Positions 1-7,627 of a DNA stretch of 18,660 bases are shown one piece after another. Made by a program: the position numbers and the translations under genes. Under the pieces are notes generated by a model that saw only the letters and a program-made list of their open reading frames with translations, was not told the DNA's origin and searched no databases. How positions within the stretch are numbered: position 1 is the first letter of the stretch; the number at the start of each line of letters is the position of its first letter. The stretch is from positions 1-18,660 of the forward strand of contig DAOVVQ010000038.1 of assembly GCA_030637065.1 (NCBI GenBank). The letters are read 5' to 3'. This DNA is from Planctomycetota bacterium (GTDB taxonomy: Bacteria > Planctomycetota > Phycisphaerae > Sedimentisphaerales > Anaerohalosphaeraceae).

Positions 1-1075
1 AAAGAAAGCCCAGTAACGGCAAGTCACCCAGCAACGGTATCTTGTCATTGGAAATGCGAGTCTCATTCTTCCTGAGGCCGCCCATAACCACCACCTGGTG
101 AGGCTCCATAAGAAGGATCGTCTTGGCTGATCTTGTATCTACCACGGGAACCGTAGTGTTAGGTAGAGTAGTTACTCCTGGATTTACACTCTGCTCTGCA
201 TCCACTGCCACGAGAATCTTCCCCTCGTCAGTCAGGATTGCCTTAACTGTCAGTGTAATACCGGCTTCCTTAAACTCCGTTGAAGTCATATCACCACCTG
301 CTGAGGTTTGGCTTTGCTCTACATATGGTATTTCCTCGACAGTTTTAATTGTCGCTTCCTGTCCACTGACGACAAGAAGTTTTGGGTTTGCTAATATTTC
401 AACATTACGTATCTGCTGTAAGGCCTGCAGGGTAACTCCAATGTTGTCACGAAGAATGTGTAAAGTTGCCCCTCCGAGCGAATCCGGGATGAGACCCTGG
501 CTGAAACTGTTATTATGTGTTCCCAAAGGAACTCCGGGAATTCCTATATCGTTGTCGGAATCCGAATCGCCTAAAAGATCCGTCCAGTCAACTCCGACCT
601 CGGTTTCATCATTCAACTGGACATCGACAATAACCACATCGATCAATATCTGTTTGGGCGTCTGGTCAGCCTTTCTGATCTGCTCGACTATCATGTCGAG
701 TCTTTCCCTGCTGTCGACTATTATCAGGGTATTGGTCTCGGCATCCGTCGACACAGCGCCATAGCTCGAGGTCAAGCTCGTAACTACCAGCTCCAGGTTG
801 GACGCCTGCAGGAATTTCAGCATTATTGCCTCTACGAACAGCTCGGGCGCCTCCACCACCACCGCCACTTCCTGCTCGTTGGAGCCTATTAGCTTTTGAA
901 TTATACTTTTCTTTGCATCGGCAATTGGAACCACCATCTCGAACGGGTCTTCCTTGCCAACCGGTTCCGAAGCCTGTGCCGCCGAAGCGGCCGACGCGGA
1001 ATATCCGAACTCGCTAAAACCCACTGCAATGACAATCATGCAGCAAATTAACAGTTTCAGGTTATTATTATTCAT
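1..1075 (-). CDS. Secretin (GspD/PilQ family), 3' end cut by window edge
   Basis: Outer-membrane secretin, the gated ring through which a pilus or secreted substrate leaves the cell. My translation gives about 358 codons, open at the left edge. Residues 1-30 form a signal peptide (hydrophobic LLICCMIVIAVGF, then an Ala/Ser-rich cleavage region). Residues about 65-140 hold a single periplasmic N-type domain ending in DAETNTLIIVDSRERLDMIVEQI, typical of the last N domain of secretins. The secretin core follows: KQILIDVVIVDVQL, then NPKLLVVSGQEATI, then the signature KIPLLGDLPLLGF at the edge, so perhaps 40-80 residues are missing. The gene starts 8 bases inside the end of the PilO-like gene, suggesting translational coupling. 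The N-terminal part is short: I see no N0-N2 series and no AMIN domain. The family is certain; whether it is GspD or PilQ is not decided by sequence alone. Confidence 0.93.
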   Translation of the reverse strand, partial: MNNNNLKLLICCMIVIAVGFSEFGYSASAASAAQASEPVGKEDPFEMVVPIADAKKSIIQKLIGSNEQEVAVVVEAPELFVEAIMLKFLQASNLELVVTSLTSSYGAVSTDAETNTLIIVDSRERLDMIVEQIRKADQTPKQILIDVVIVDVQLNDETEVGVDWTDLLGDSDSDNDIGIPGVPLGTHNNSFSQGLIPDSLGGATLHILRDNIGVTLQALQQIRNVEILANPKLLVVSGQEATIKTVEEIPYVEQSQTSAGGDMTSTEFKEAGITLTVKAILTDEGKILVAVDAEQSVNPGVTTLPNTTVPVVDTRSAKTILLMEPHQVVVMGGLRKNETRISNDKIPLLGDLPLLGFL

Positions 1076-1682
1076 CGGTTATAGTCTCCTTATTCTCGCC
1101 TTCGTCTTCAATCAGATATATAGTTATGGTTATATGGCAAACCAGTTCGTTGGTTTTATATCCCGTCGACTCAATGAACAACTCATTGACCGATATCCGC
1201 TGAGAATAGCTGCTCAGTTTCATGAAAAACTTTATGATATTTTCATACCGCCCCACAAGACTGATCGAGGCACGCCTGAAACTTACACTTGAAGAACCTT
1301 TCTCCTTGCCTTCGACCACCACCGGCTCGGCAGACATGAAATTCAACGAATCGATGCTGCAATCGCACTGCAGCGAGATCGGTTCCAGGTCGCTGAAGAA
1401 CTCGTTGGCCGACGCAGAGGTAAAAAAGCTGCCCTCGGTCTCGGCGATCTCGTGCTCCAACGTCATTATAAGGCCGGCTTTGGTTTCCATTTGCCCTTTG
1501 ATCATAGTCGTCTTATCGCCGGCATTGGCCACCATGTTTTCATACAACCGGGCGGCATTGAGATAGCTGGTTTGCGGAGAAACCGTCCAGTTGTACATCC
1601 CGAAGCCCACGATCAGAATAACCGTTGACGCCAAAAGCACCCTCGAAGTCGGGCTGATGTTGGTGATCTTGTCATTCGGCAT
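1068..1682 (-). CDS. PilO/GspM-like inner-membrane assembly protein
   Basis: Bitopic inner-membrane protein of 204 residues, probably the partner of the PilM-PilN fusion encoded just upstream. After a short cytoplasmic N-terminus it has one membrane helix (VLLASTVILIVGFGMYNW, about residues 15-32), then a charged, coiled-coil-like stretch and an alpha/beta periplasmic domain ending in TITIYLIEDEG. This is the layout of PilO/GspM. I chose the ATG at 1682 (MPNDKITN): it has a Shine-Dalgarno-like AGGAAGGGG about 8 bases upstream, and the open frame further upstream only overlaps the PilMN gene. The start overlaps the end of PilMN by 11 bases, and the stop overlaps the secretin start by 8. The assignment rests on topology, size and position; sequence identity in this family is always low. 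Confidence 0.75.
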   Translation of the reverse strand: MPNDKITNISPTSRVLLASTVILIVGFGMYNWTVSPQTSYLNAARLYENMVANAGDKTTMIKGQMETKAGLIMTLEHEIAETEGSFFTSASANEFFSDLEPISLQCDCSIDSLNFMSAEPVVVEGKEKGSSSVSFRRASISLVGRYENIIKFFMKLSSYSQRISVNELFIESTGYKTNELVCHITITIYLIEDEGENKETITDE

Positions 1683-3207
1683 TAACCGTCGCCCCCTTCC
1701 TGTCAGCCAGGATACACTCGATCGAATAGGCCACAAGACCTTCGACATCGTAGTTTTTGTTTGTTTCGATGACTCTCGCGGACTCCATGAACTTCGCCTG
1801 CCCCAACAACTCGCCAAAAATGTGGATCGATTTGAAGGAAAGGGCATTGCCCTCGATCAGGATCTTTGAACCATCGGCAAAAGCCAATCTCGTGATGTAA
1901 AGCGTCTTCGGCGTTACCTGCCGAATCTCATCCAATATTCCGGCCCACAGGCTGATATTGTCATCCTCGAAAACCCCGGCGACGCTGGCTCTTTTCTCCT
2001 TGAGATGTGTGATCTGGGAGTTCATCGTGTACTGCTGCTTGAGGAGATGTTCGATGCCCTCACCTTCTGTGGTGTTTTTCTTTCTTTCTTCCATCGCAGC
2101 CTGGGTCTTGACCAGTTGAGCCCGGACCACACCGCCGGCGACTATCATAAACAGCAGCACGACTGCGGCAAGATTGGCTGTTATCAAAACGAACTTCTTT
2201 GTAGCTTTGGTTTCCTCGGCCTCCGGCGGGATCAGGTCAATGCTTACTTTCAGACCGGCAACACCCAACTGTCTCATCGCAAGCCCCACAGCCGTGATCG
2301 GAGCGGCGGCGATGGCTTCATTTTCCACTACCGGCGTTATCGAGTACACATCCGAACCCGAGCACACACTTGCAAGTCCGCCAAATGCCTTTTGCAATGA
2401 AAATTCCATATCTTCCGCAGAAACGATCAGAGAATCCACCAGAACCGTGATCTCACGCTTATTGGCGGCAACGTCATCGACTTCCACATCGTAAAACTGG
2501 ATAACAGCACCAAGTTCCTCGGCACAGCGATCGCAGAATCCGTTGGCATCGTCGGCCTTGTCGCCCAGGTCCACACTACGAATAAAGTCCAGTTCACCCT
2601 TTCTGAACATACACATTGTCAGGACCGTACCATGGATATGACCAACCAGAGCGTCGGCATCATATCGATCGGATATCTTCTCCGCGTGCAACGCACGAAT
2701 TGCCGCCATCACAGGCAACTCAACCGCCACAGGCTCGACACCCGCAAGGCCCATCGCCTTGAGCAGGTTATTGACCTTTTCATGGTCGGTCGCCACAACA
2801 AACAATCGCTCGACACCCGCAGCGCCGCCGGCGCCCATACCGCAAAACTCGTAATACGGCTCCTTACCGCTGAATACGGGGCTGTGCTTGATCTCCGCAC
2901 GAACGAACTGGCTGAGATTGCCGGGCATATCCTCCGGCAGATCGACGATCTGGCAAAGTACCGGTTTGGCGGCCAACGAGACAACCGCCTTGCGATTGCG
3001 AATGCCGTTGACTTTCAGGACCTTTTTTATCGCTCTGCCGAGAGATGCCGGATCCTTTATATTGCCCGACTCCATTACCCCTTCGTCAAGCTCGGCCTGA
3101 ACCGATTTTACAAGCTGAACACCGCTCTTGCCCGATGACAACAAAGCAACGTGTATATGGCCATCAAAAATATCGATGCCCAATGATGTCTTAGACCCAA
3201 ATCTCAT
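1672..3207 (-). CDS. PilM-PilN fusion protein (GspL-like) of the pilus/secretion platform
   Basis: Protein of 511 residues joining two proteins that are separate in classical type IV pili. Residues 1 to about 320 look like PilM, the actin-like cytoplasmic ATPase: an N-terminal LGIDIFDGHIHVALL strand pair, AVVSLAAKPVLCQIVDLP, RLFVVATDHEKV and AVELPVMAAIRAL. Residues 323-329 (IDLIPPE) match the conserved short motif at the start of PilN; a membrane helix follows at about 339-362, then a coiled coil and a PilN-type periplasmic domain (LDEIRQVTPKTLYITRLAF, ILIEGNA). The same cytoplasmic-TM-periplasmic order occurs in GspL. The ATG overlaps the stop of the preceding PilX/GspK-like gene by 4 bases (ATGA), and the 3' end overlaps the PilO-like gene. 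Fusion as a single unbroken frame is seen directly; function is inferred from the family. Confidence 0.88.
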   Translation of the reverse strand: MRFGSKTSLGIDIFDGHIHVALLSSGKSGVQLVKSVQAELDEGVMESGNIKDPASLGRAIKKVLKVNGIRNRKAVVSLAAKPVLCQIVDLPEDMPGNLSQFVRAEIKHSPVFSGKEPYYEFCGMGAGGAAGVERLFVVATDHEKVNNLLKAMGLAGVEPVAVELPVMAAIRALHAEKISDRYDADALVGHIHGTVLTMCMFRKGELDFIRSVDLGDKADDANGFCDRCAEELGAVIQFYDVEVDDVAANKREITVLVDSLIVSAEDMEFSLQKAFGGLASVCSGSDVYSITPVVENEAIAAAPITAVGLAMRQLGVAGLKVSIDLIPPEAEETKATKKFVLITANLAAVVLLFMIVAGGVVRAQLVKTQAAMEERKKNTTEGEGIEHLLKQQYTMNSQITHLKEKRASVAGVFEDDNISLWAGILDEIRQVTPKTLYITRLAFADGSKILIEGNALSFKSIHIFGELLGQAKFMESARVIETNKNYDVEGLVAYSIECILADRKGATVNAE

Positions 3208-3602
3208 TCATTGACCCTCAAATTGTCAACCCGGATCACATAGGGACTCGTAGTCCCCACTGTAATATCCGCTGCCACCCTCGATACAAAACCCTGGGCC
3301 GAAGTCGCCGTCGACTCCACCGTCAGGTTCGGCAGGCTGTTGGAAACCGCTACCGAATACGACCCGCCGCCAAAAACCTTACTCGCAAATCCCGTCGTCC
3401 AGCTCGAATCCTGCCGAAGCTCGGCGAACGCATCGTTAACACCGGCCTCGGCAATCGCTAAAGACTGCGCTGCGTTGACCTGATTCTGCATAAGCTGGAT
3501 CTCCTCGGTGTTCATCTGCAAAATGCCCACCACCAGCGTGCTCAAAAGAGCTATCGCAAAAACCGCTAAAAGTATCACTGAGCCTTTTTTCATTGACTTC
3601 AT
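3204..3602 (-). CDS. GspK/PilX-like minor prepilin, short form
   Basis: Small prepilin-like protein of 132 residues. A basic start (MKSMKKG) is followed by the hydrophobic helix SVILLAVFAIALLSTLVVGIL and the PilX/GspK-type continuation QNQVNAAQSLAIAEAGVNDAFAELR, which places a helix of tip-type pilins. Position +5 after the presumed cleavage glycine is Leu, not Glu; loss of Glu5 is known for GspK, the tip pseudopilin, and fits the same role here. It is far shorter than classical GspK (about 300 residues) and lacks its large alpha-helical insert, so it may be a reduced cap. It lies 19 bases after the third GspJ-like gene and overlaps the PilMN start by 4 bases. A second ATG three codons in (MKKGS) is an alternative start. 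Confidence 0.75.
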   Translation of the reverse strand: MKSMKKGSVILLAVFAIALLSTLVVGILQMNTEEIQLMQNQVNAAQSLAIAEAGVNDAFAELRQDSSWTTGFASKVFGGGSYSVAVSNSLPNLTVESTATSAQGFVSRVAADITVGTTSPYVIRVDNLRVNE

Positions 3603-3621
3603 CTCTATTTATTCCAGTCCT

Positions 3622-4629
3622 CTACGGCATTACACAGGTAGAGTCGGCTATCCCGACGATATTGATCGCATAGCCCGCAAAACTGCTCACCACCGGCCAC
3701 GTCGCCGGATATCCGTTAGTCGTCGCCGCCCCAGCAGCCATATAGCTCCTGCCGGGCGTGTCAAATTTGTAAAACATATTGTCGTGCTCAAAACACAACG
3801 CCAACCAGTACGTACCGGCATTCAGCGATGTCGGCGGCAGAGATTCCTGACGCCAATGGAACATGTTTGCCCCTCCGGGAAAGGCGGATGTCTCGACGAT
3901 CAGGGAGCCGGGCTTATTGCCATTATCCGCATAAACCGCATAACGAACATCCTTCGGAGGCGGGTCCTTGATGTAGGCCTTTATCCCCGTCAGGGTAATC
4001 GCCTGCGGCAAGTCAACCCGGGTGGCGATCATCGTATCCGAAAACCGTCTTTCCTCCATAGGCCCCACCGCGAGATTGCCAAACTCAACCGGATCGGCAA
4101 AGGCATTCGTACGCAAATGCGCCTGAGCCGTGAATGTCTTGTCGCCGCCCATCGATCCCGCATTGGCCATCGTCGTCGTCACCTTCACAAAGCGGACCAG
4201 CTTAACATCCGTTATCGCCGTATCCAGATCGTCCAGCGAATAGCACGAAAACTGCAAGCGACTTACCGGCCCCGCCAAATCCGCGAGATCGCCGACCTGG
4301 CCGTACTGAACATATCCGCCGGCTGAGATGTCATATCTGTACGTATTTCCATCGCCAGCGGCGAACTCAATGAAACCGGCTGAGTCGGCTGGGGCGCTGA
4401 CCGCGATGATCTTTACCGCCCTGCTCAGGCCGAACCGGATATGATCGGTAAATATCCGGCCATTCTGGAGCATCTCGGCACTGGCCTTTTTCAACGTCCA
4501 ACTGTTGGTGATGTTCCTGAACTGCGGCAGTACCGCAGAAAAGACCACAGCTATGATCGCCATAGCTATGACCATCTCAAGCATGGTCAACCCTGCGGCT
4601 GATCTGGTTTTATGTTTTGTCTCTCGCAT
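3622..4629 (-). CDS. GspJ-like minor prepilin with a unique C-terminal beta-rich domain (third of three)
   Basis: Prepilin of 335 residues from the ATG at 4629. Residues 1-13 are a basic leader ending in Gly, followed by LTMLEMVIAMAIIAVVFSAVL with Glu at +5, the type IV prepilin signature. Residues 14-174 align without gaps to the two GspJ-like proteins encoded upstream (shared PQFRNI, AEMLQNGR, TDHI, RYDI, LQF.CY.LDDLDT, KTFTA..HLRT). From about residue 180 it diverges completely: QAITLTGIKAYI, VRYAVYADNGNKPGSLIVETSAF and LNAGTYWLALCFEHDN suggest an all-beta module of the kind found repeated in large secreted proteins. I do not know its ligand. The frame is open upstream to 4755, but conservation and the prepilin leader support 4629. 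A 324-base noncoding gap precedes it. Confidence 0.85.
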   Translation of the reverse strand: MRETKHKTRSAAGLTMLEMVIAMAIIAVVFSAVLPQFRNITNSWTLKKASAEMLQNGRIFTDHIRFGLSRAVKIIAVSAPADSAGFIEFAAGDGNTYRYDISAGGYVQYGQVGDLADLAGPVSRLQFSCYSLDDLDTAITDVKLVRFVKVTTTMANAGSMGGDKTFTAQAHLRTNAFADPVEFGNLAVGPMEERRFSDTMIATRVDLPQAITLTGIKAYIKDPPPKDVRYAVYADNGNKPGSLIVETSAFPGGANMFHWRQESLPPTSLNAGTYWLALCFEHDNMFYKFDTPGRSYMAAGAATTNGYPATWPVVSSFAGYAINIVGIADSTCVMP

Positions 4630-4953
4630 GAGCAAGACATCCCTGAAAAGGCACACATATTGAGACCGTATATACTTCATCACATTCATAACCATCGGCA
4701 TAATCAGACCGGCGATTCTGGAAGTTATGTCTAATTCGGACGAGAAAAAAATCACTGGAAATGGCCAATAAGGGCTTATGGTCGGCGGTTTGACCCTGTT
4801 TTATAGGACTGTCGGAAATGCGGCCGAAAAAAAATATCATCCCTGAAAAAAGGTCCGATAAGCAAACCCTGTCGCTCGGAGAAGGTTAAAAAAGAGGTGC
4901 CAGCGGCAGCAAGGAGACTAAGACAGGCAAATCGGTCTACATAAACTAAGGCT
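4630..4953. other. 324-base noncoding gap between the second and third GspJ-like genes
   Basis: I see no convincing gene here. An open frame at 4610-4840 on the minus strand has no prepilin or other recognisable features and overlaps the real start. The gap carries the inverted pair of TTAT[A/C]GGAC sites (4801-4861) and, near the downstream gene, a short stretch (AAAAGGCACA, about 4646-4655 on the plus strand) also present in the leader of the first GspJ-like gene. The leaders of these paralogues may therefore share ancestry. A TATAAA-like box lies on the minus strand next to the 4801 site, but no good -35 partner is at the right distance. The gap is much longer than the 70 bases between the first two paralogues, so the third could have its own transcription start. 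Confidence 0.5.
4801..4861. repeat. 61-base element bounded by inverted TTAT[A/C]GGAC motifs, copy A
   Basis: The element begins TTATAGGACT (4801-4810) and ends GGTCCGATAA (4852-4861), which is TTATCGGACC on the minus strand. A second element of exactly the same length lies at 7550-7610 with the same two ends. Between the ends the two copies do not align obviously. A direct repeat ACCCTGT lies just outside (4793-4799 and 4866-4872), which could be a target duplication or chance. Its outer edge is 232 bases from the start of the gene it precedes, measured to 4629. It could be a pair of protein-binding half-sites or a tiny insertion. Confidence 0.4.
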
Positions 4954-6123
4954 CTAAGGCGACAAAGGAATACCAGTTACCAGCGGTATCGCGACAGTAG
5001 CACCAACCCACTTCTTAGCAGAGGCCATCTTAAAAGCTCCTGCGCCGGTGCTGCCCGCCAGATTCTGGTATATGTAAGCCGCTGCAGCGACCACATTACC
5101 AGAGGAATCGCCCTGAAATATCCCGGTTGTCCCAGATGGCCAATAGCCTGATACCTGCTCGTCACCCTCCGCAGCATACATCATGAGGATCAGGCAGTTG
5201 CCAACCGATGTGGTAACCGAAGGTGCAATGGGATTGCGACTGTCACCGACATCGTCATCTGACGCGTTGATAGGGCTGCCCGCGTTTATTCCGCCGATCT
5301 GGAAAATTGCGCCAAGCTTGTATAGCGTTGCGTTACTGCTCCATGTGTATGTTGCCGGTTCGGAACTGCCTATTTTCCAGTATACTGCCAGGCGAACATT
5401 TCCCTGTGTCTCCCGGTTCATGATCTGCGTCCACCCAGCCGGACCATTGATTGACCCACCGCCTTGCTGGGCAATTTGCGCAATGTACAGGTCGCCGTCA
5501 GGTCGGGGAGAAGGCATGTCAAGAACAAGGTTACTGGAACTGCCACCCTCCACAGAAATGGCAGTACTTAAGACTCCGGTGCCTGAATCTGAATAGCTGT
5601 GTGTGCGAAGGTATGCCGCCGCAGTGAAGGTTTTGTCCTGCCCGAGTGCGCCGGAATTGGTCACAATGGTTTCGACTTTTACGCAACGGATGGCATCTAT
5701 ATCTGTTATGGGCGTATCCAGATCATAGGCATCGTAGCAGGTAAACTGCAATTTGCCGACCGGCCCGGCCAGACCCGAAAGATCTCCCACTTCCCCGAAC
5801 TCTACATAGTTGTCTGCACCGATGTCATAGCGGTACGTTATCCCGTCATTTGCTTTGTACTCGATGTAGCCGTTGGTTTCGCCCGGATCACTTATTGCGG
5901 TTATCTGAACGGCTTCTATCAAGTTCCTATATATGTGATCCGTCAGCACTCTGCCGTTTTGCAGCATCTCAGCCTTGGCTTCCTGCAAGTCCCAACTGTT
6001 CTGGATATTCCTGAACTGGGGCAGGATAGCTGCCATCACAACGGCAATTAGCGCCATCGCAATCGTCATCTCCAGCAAAGTCAAGCCTTTAGCTGATCGA
6101 ATTTTAATCTTCGTGTTCTCCAT
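4954..6123 (-). CDS. GspJ-like minor prepilin with a second type of C-terminal beta-sandwich domain (second of three)
   Basis: Prepilin of 389 residues. Leader MENTKIKIRSAKG, then LTLLEMTIAMALIAVVMAAIL (Glu at +5). Residues 1-66 are nearly identical to those of the first paralogue (62 of 66 by my count), and the frame stays collinear to LRT at 172-174. From about residue 185 there is a separate domain: NLVLDMPSPRPDGDLYIAQIAQ, GPAGWTQIMNR, RLAVYWKIGSSEPATYTW, ending VGATVAIPL. This pattern (a 'DGDLMIA...W...YYK...EPA.YTW' module) recurs in phage-like and secreted surface proteins, so I infer an extracellular binding or structural role. The ATG at 6123 is preferred over 6129 because GAGG lies 8 bases upstream of it and only 2 bases upstream of the other. 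It follows the first paralogue after 70 bases. Confidence 0.87.
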   Translation of the reverse strand: MENTKIKIRSAKGLTLLEMTIAMALIAVVMAAILPQFRNIQNSWDLQEAKAEMLQNGRVLTDHIYRNLIEAVQITAISDPGETNGYIEYKANDGITYRYDIGADNYVEFGEVGDLSGLAGPVGKLQFTCYDAYDLDTPITDIDAIRCVKVETIVTNSGALGQDKTFTAAAYLRTHSYSDSGTGVLSTAISVEGGSSSNLVLDMPSPRPDGDLYIAQIAQQGGGSINGPAGWTQIMNRETQGNVRLAVYWKIGSSEPATYTWSSNATLYKLGAIFQIGGINAGSPINASDDDVGDSRNPIAPSVTTSVGNCLILMMYAAEGDEQVSGYWPSGTTGIFQGDSSGNVVAAAAYIYQNLAGSTGAGAFKMASAKKWVGATVAIPLVTGIPLSP

Positions 6124-6165
6124 GAACATAACCTCAATAAAAAAGACACATCCACTCTCATTTCA
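5953..6165 (-). repeat. Near-identical direct repeat covering the leader and first codons of the second GspJ-like gene (copy 2)
   Basis: About 213 bases covering the ribosome-binding leader and roughly the first 57 codons match 7199-7410 with about seven differences by eye. Identity stops abruptly after CTCTCATTTCA upstream of the gene. Downstream in the gene the two paralogues diverge much more, which points to recent duplication plus local gene conversion. Confidence 0.9.
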
Positions 6166-6193
6166 CGCTGCGATTTAACCCAATCAACATCGG

Positions 6194-7369
6194 CTACGGT
6201 AATACCTCATACTTGTTGCCGGCAAGATTGGCGATTTCTTCGGACGCAAGTGCCTGGTCGTACAGACGAACATCATCGATGGGTCCGTACCATACTTCCT
6301 CCTTAGGCTTTATAGACCAGGTACCAATAACGCCATCCTTGGGATTCGGGTTATGTGGCGTCCCATAGACTGTAATCGGCATATCAACCCCGTCAATATA
6401 AAGGTGGGCATCAGATCCATCCCATGTGACAGCTACATGATGCCAAACGTTCCTGGTCCAGGCTCCTGCTGCGGTACAGGCTCCGTTGCCATTGCCGCCG
6501 TCATCAATCCACAGACGCGCAGAGGCCCCGCGATCAACTCCGAACCATATCTCCTGCTCAGCAGAATAAATCGCCGACCATTTACCACTCCCTGTAGCCG
6601 GGCCTGTGTCTTTAACCCAACCGGCCACCGTATAATCGCTTGTAGGACACTTGCCGATCCCGGAGATATGACCTTTGTCTCCGTCAAACTCAAGGGCTCC
6701 ATCAACTGTACCGGTCGTCCACTCATTACCGGCCATATCGGTTAAAACACCGTCTTTGCCGTTTCCGCTACTATCTGTTGCGATAAAGCCCCACGTCTCA
6801 TCCAGCTTCCACCACCCGATAGGATCAGACCAGCTATAACTCCATTTGGTACGAAGGTGTACTGACGCGGTGAAGGTCTGGTCCTGGCCGAGTCCAGCCG
6901 AATTGTTCAGCGTAGTTTCAATTTTTATGAAGCGGATGGAACTGATATCTGTTGTGGGTGTATCCAGGTCATCGAGTTCATAACATGTAAACTGCAACTT
7001 GCTGACAGGCCCACCTAATTCGGAAAGGTCTCCGACAAAACCGAACTCCACAAAATTATTGGCGGCAATAGCATATCGCATATTGTTTCCATTATTATCT
7101 TCAAATTCAATATAGCCGTTCGTTTCAGTCGAATCACTTACCGCCGTTACCCGAACGGCTTGTGCAAGGTTACGGTTTATATGATCTGTGAGCACCCGGC
7201 CGTTTTGCAGCATCTCAGCCTTGGTTTCCTGCAGGTCCCAACTGTTCTGGATATTCCTGAACTGGGGCAGGATAGCTGCCATCACAACGGCAATTAGCGC
7301 CATCGCAATCGTCATCTCCAGCAAAGTCAAGCCTTTAGCTGATCGAGTTTTAATCTTCGTGTTCCCCAT
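6194..7369 (-). CDS. GspJ-like minor prepilin with a C-terminal LamG-type lectin domain (first of three)
   Basis: Prepilin of 391 residues. Leader MGNTKIKTRSAKG, then LTLLEMTIAMALIAVVMAAIL (Glu at +5), then the GspJ-like body to about residue 180. Residues 184 to about 385 form a LamG/concanavalin-A-like jelly roll: GWWKLDE...ATDSSGNGKDGVL, GALEFDGDKGHI, DYTVAGWVK, WHHVAVTWDGSDAHLYIDG and PIDDVRLYDQALASEEI are the classic markers. LamG domains commonly bind glycans or other surfaces, so I infer that this subunit exposes a binding module at the pilus tip or surface. I chose the ATG at 7369 (GAGG 8 bases upstream, prepilin leader) rather than 7396. It is the first gene after the 538-base gap holding a relic paralogue. 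Confidence 0.9.
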   Translation of the reverse strand: MGNTKIKTRSAKGLTLLEMTIAMALIAVVMAAILPQFRNIQNSWDLQETKAEMLQNGRVLTDHINRNLAQAVRVTAVSDSTETNGYIEFEDNNGNNMRYAIAANNFVEFGFVGDLSELGGPVSKLQFTCYELDDLDTPTTDISSIRFIKIETTLNNSAGLGQDQTFTASVHLRTKWSYSWSDPIGWWKLDETWGFIATDSSGNGKDGVLTDMAGNEWTTGTVDGALEFDGDKGHISGIGKCPTSDYTVAGWVKDTGPATGSGKWSAIYSAEQEIWFGVDRGASARLWIDDGGNGNGACTAAGAWTRNVWHHVAVTWDGSDAHLYIDGVDMPITVYGTPHNPNPKDGVIGTWSIKPKEEVWYGPIDDVRLYDQALASEEIANLAGNKYEVLP

Positions 7370-7410
7370 GAACATAACCTCAATAAAAAGGCACATCCGC
7401 TCTCATTTCA
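7199..7410 (-). repeat. Near-identical direct repeat covering the leader and first codons of the first GspJ-like gene (copy 1)
   Basis: Partner of 5953-6165. It includes the GAGG ribosome-binding site, the prepilin leader and the hydrophobic helix. The upstream end at 7410 is sharp: sequence beyond it is unrelated to that beyond 6165. Confidence 0.9.
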
Positions 7411-7549
7411 CATAGCGCACGCATCAACGCAACTATAACTATCGGCACATTCAGGTCTGCAATTTGGCGGTTTTTGAGTCATCTTTAGCCCCAAAAAACC
7501 CCGCCAAAACCCCTCACAGTATCCGTTATCCAGCGACCAGAAGCGGTTC

Positions 7550-7610
7550 TTATCGGACGATGAAAATAATCGATGAGAGTAATTACGCCTGCGCCAAACA
7601 GGTCCTATAA
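7550..7610. repeat. 61-base element bounded by inverted TTAT[A/C]GGAC motifs, copy B
   Basis: Begins TTATCGGACG (7550-7559) and ends GGTCCTATAA (7601-7610, TTATAGGACC on the minus strand). Length and end sequences equal those of the 4801-4861 element, read in the opposite orientation. The left end continues with GAAAATA as do the sites upstream of the ATPase gene (12460-12480). It lies 181-241 bases upstream of the first GspJ-like start; copy A lies 172-232 bases upstream of the third, a very similar distance. Confidence 0.4.
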
Positions 7611-7627
7611 CCATGCCGCATTTGTCA

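Noticed and set aside
3508..4326. Long plus-strand open frame opposite the GspK-like and third GspJ-like genes
   Set aside because: It spans two well-supported minus-strand genes, is Arg/His-rich with no recognisable motif, and has the look of an antisense shadow.
7485..7515. Possible G-quadruplex on the minus strand
   Set aside because: Only three runs of four G plus one pair; a stable four-run quadruplex is not supported, and no gene-control role is suggested by position.
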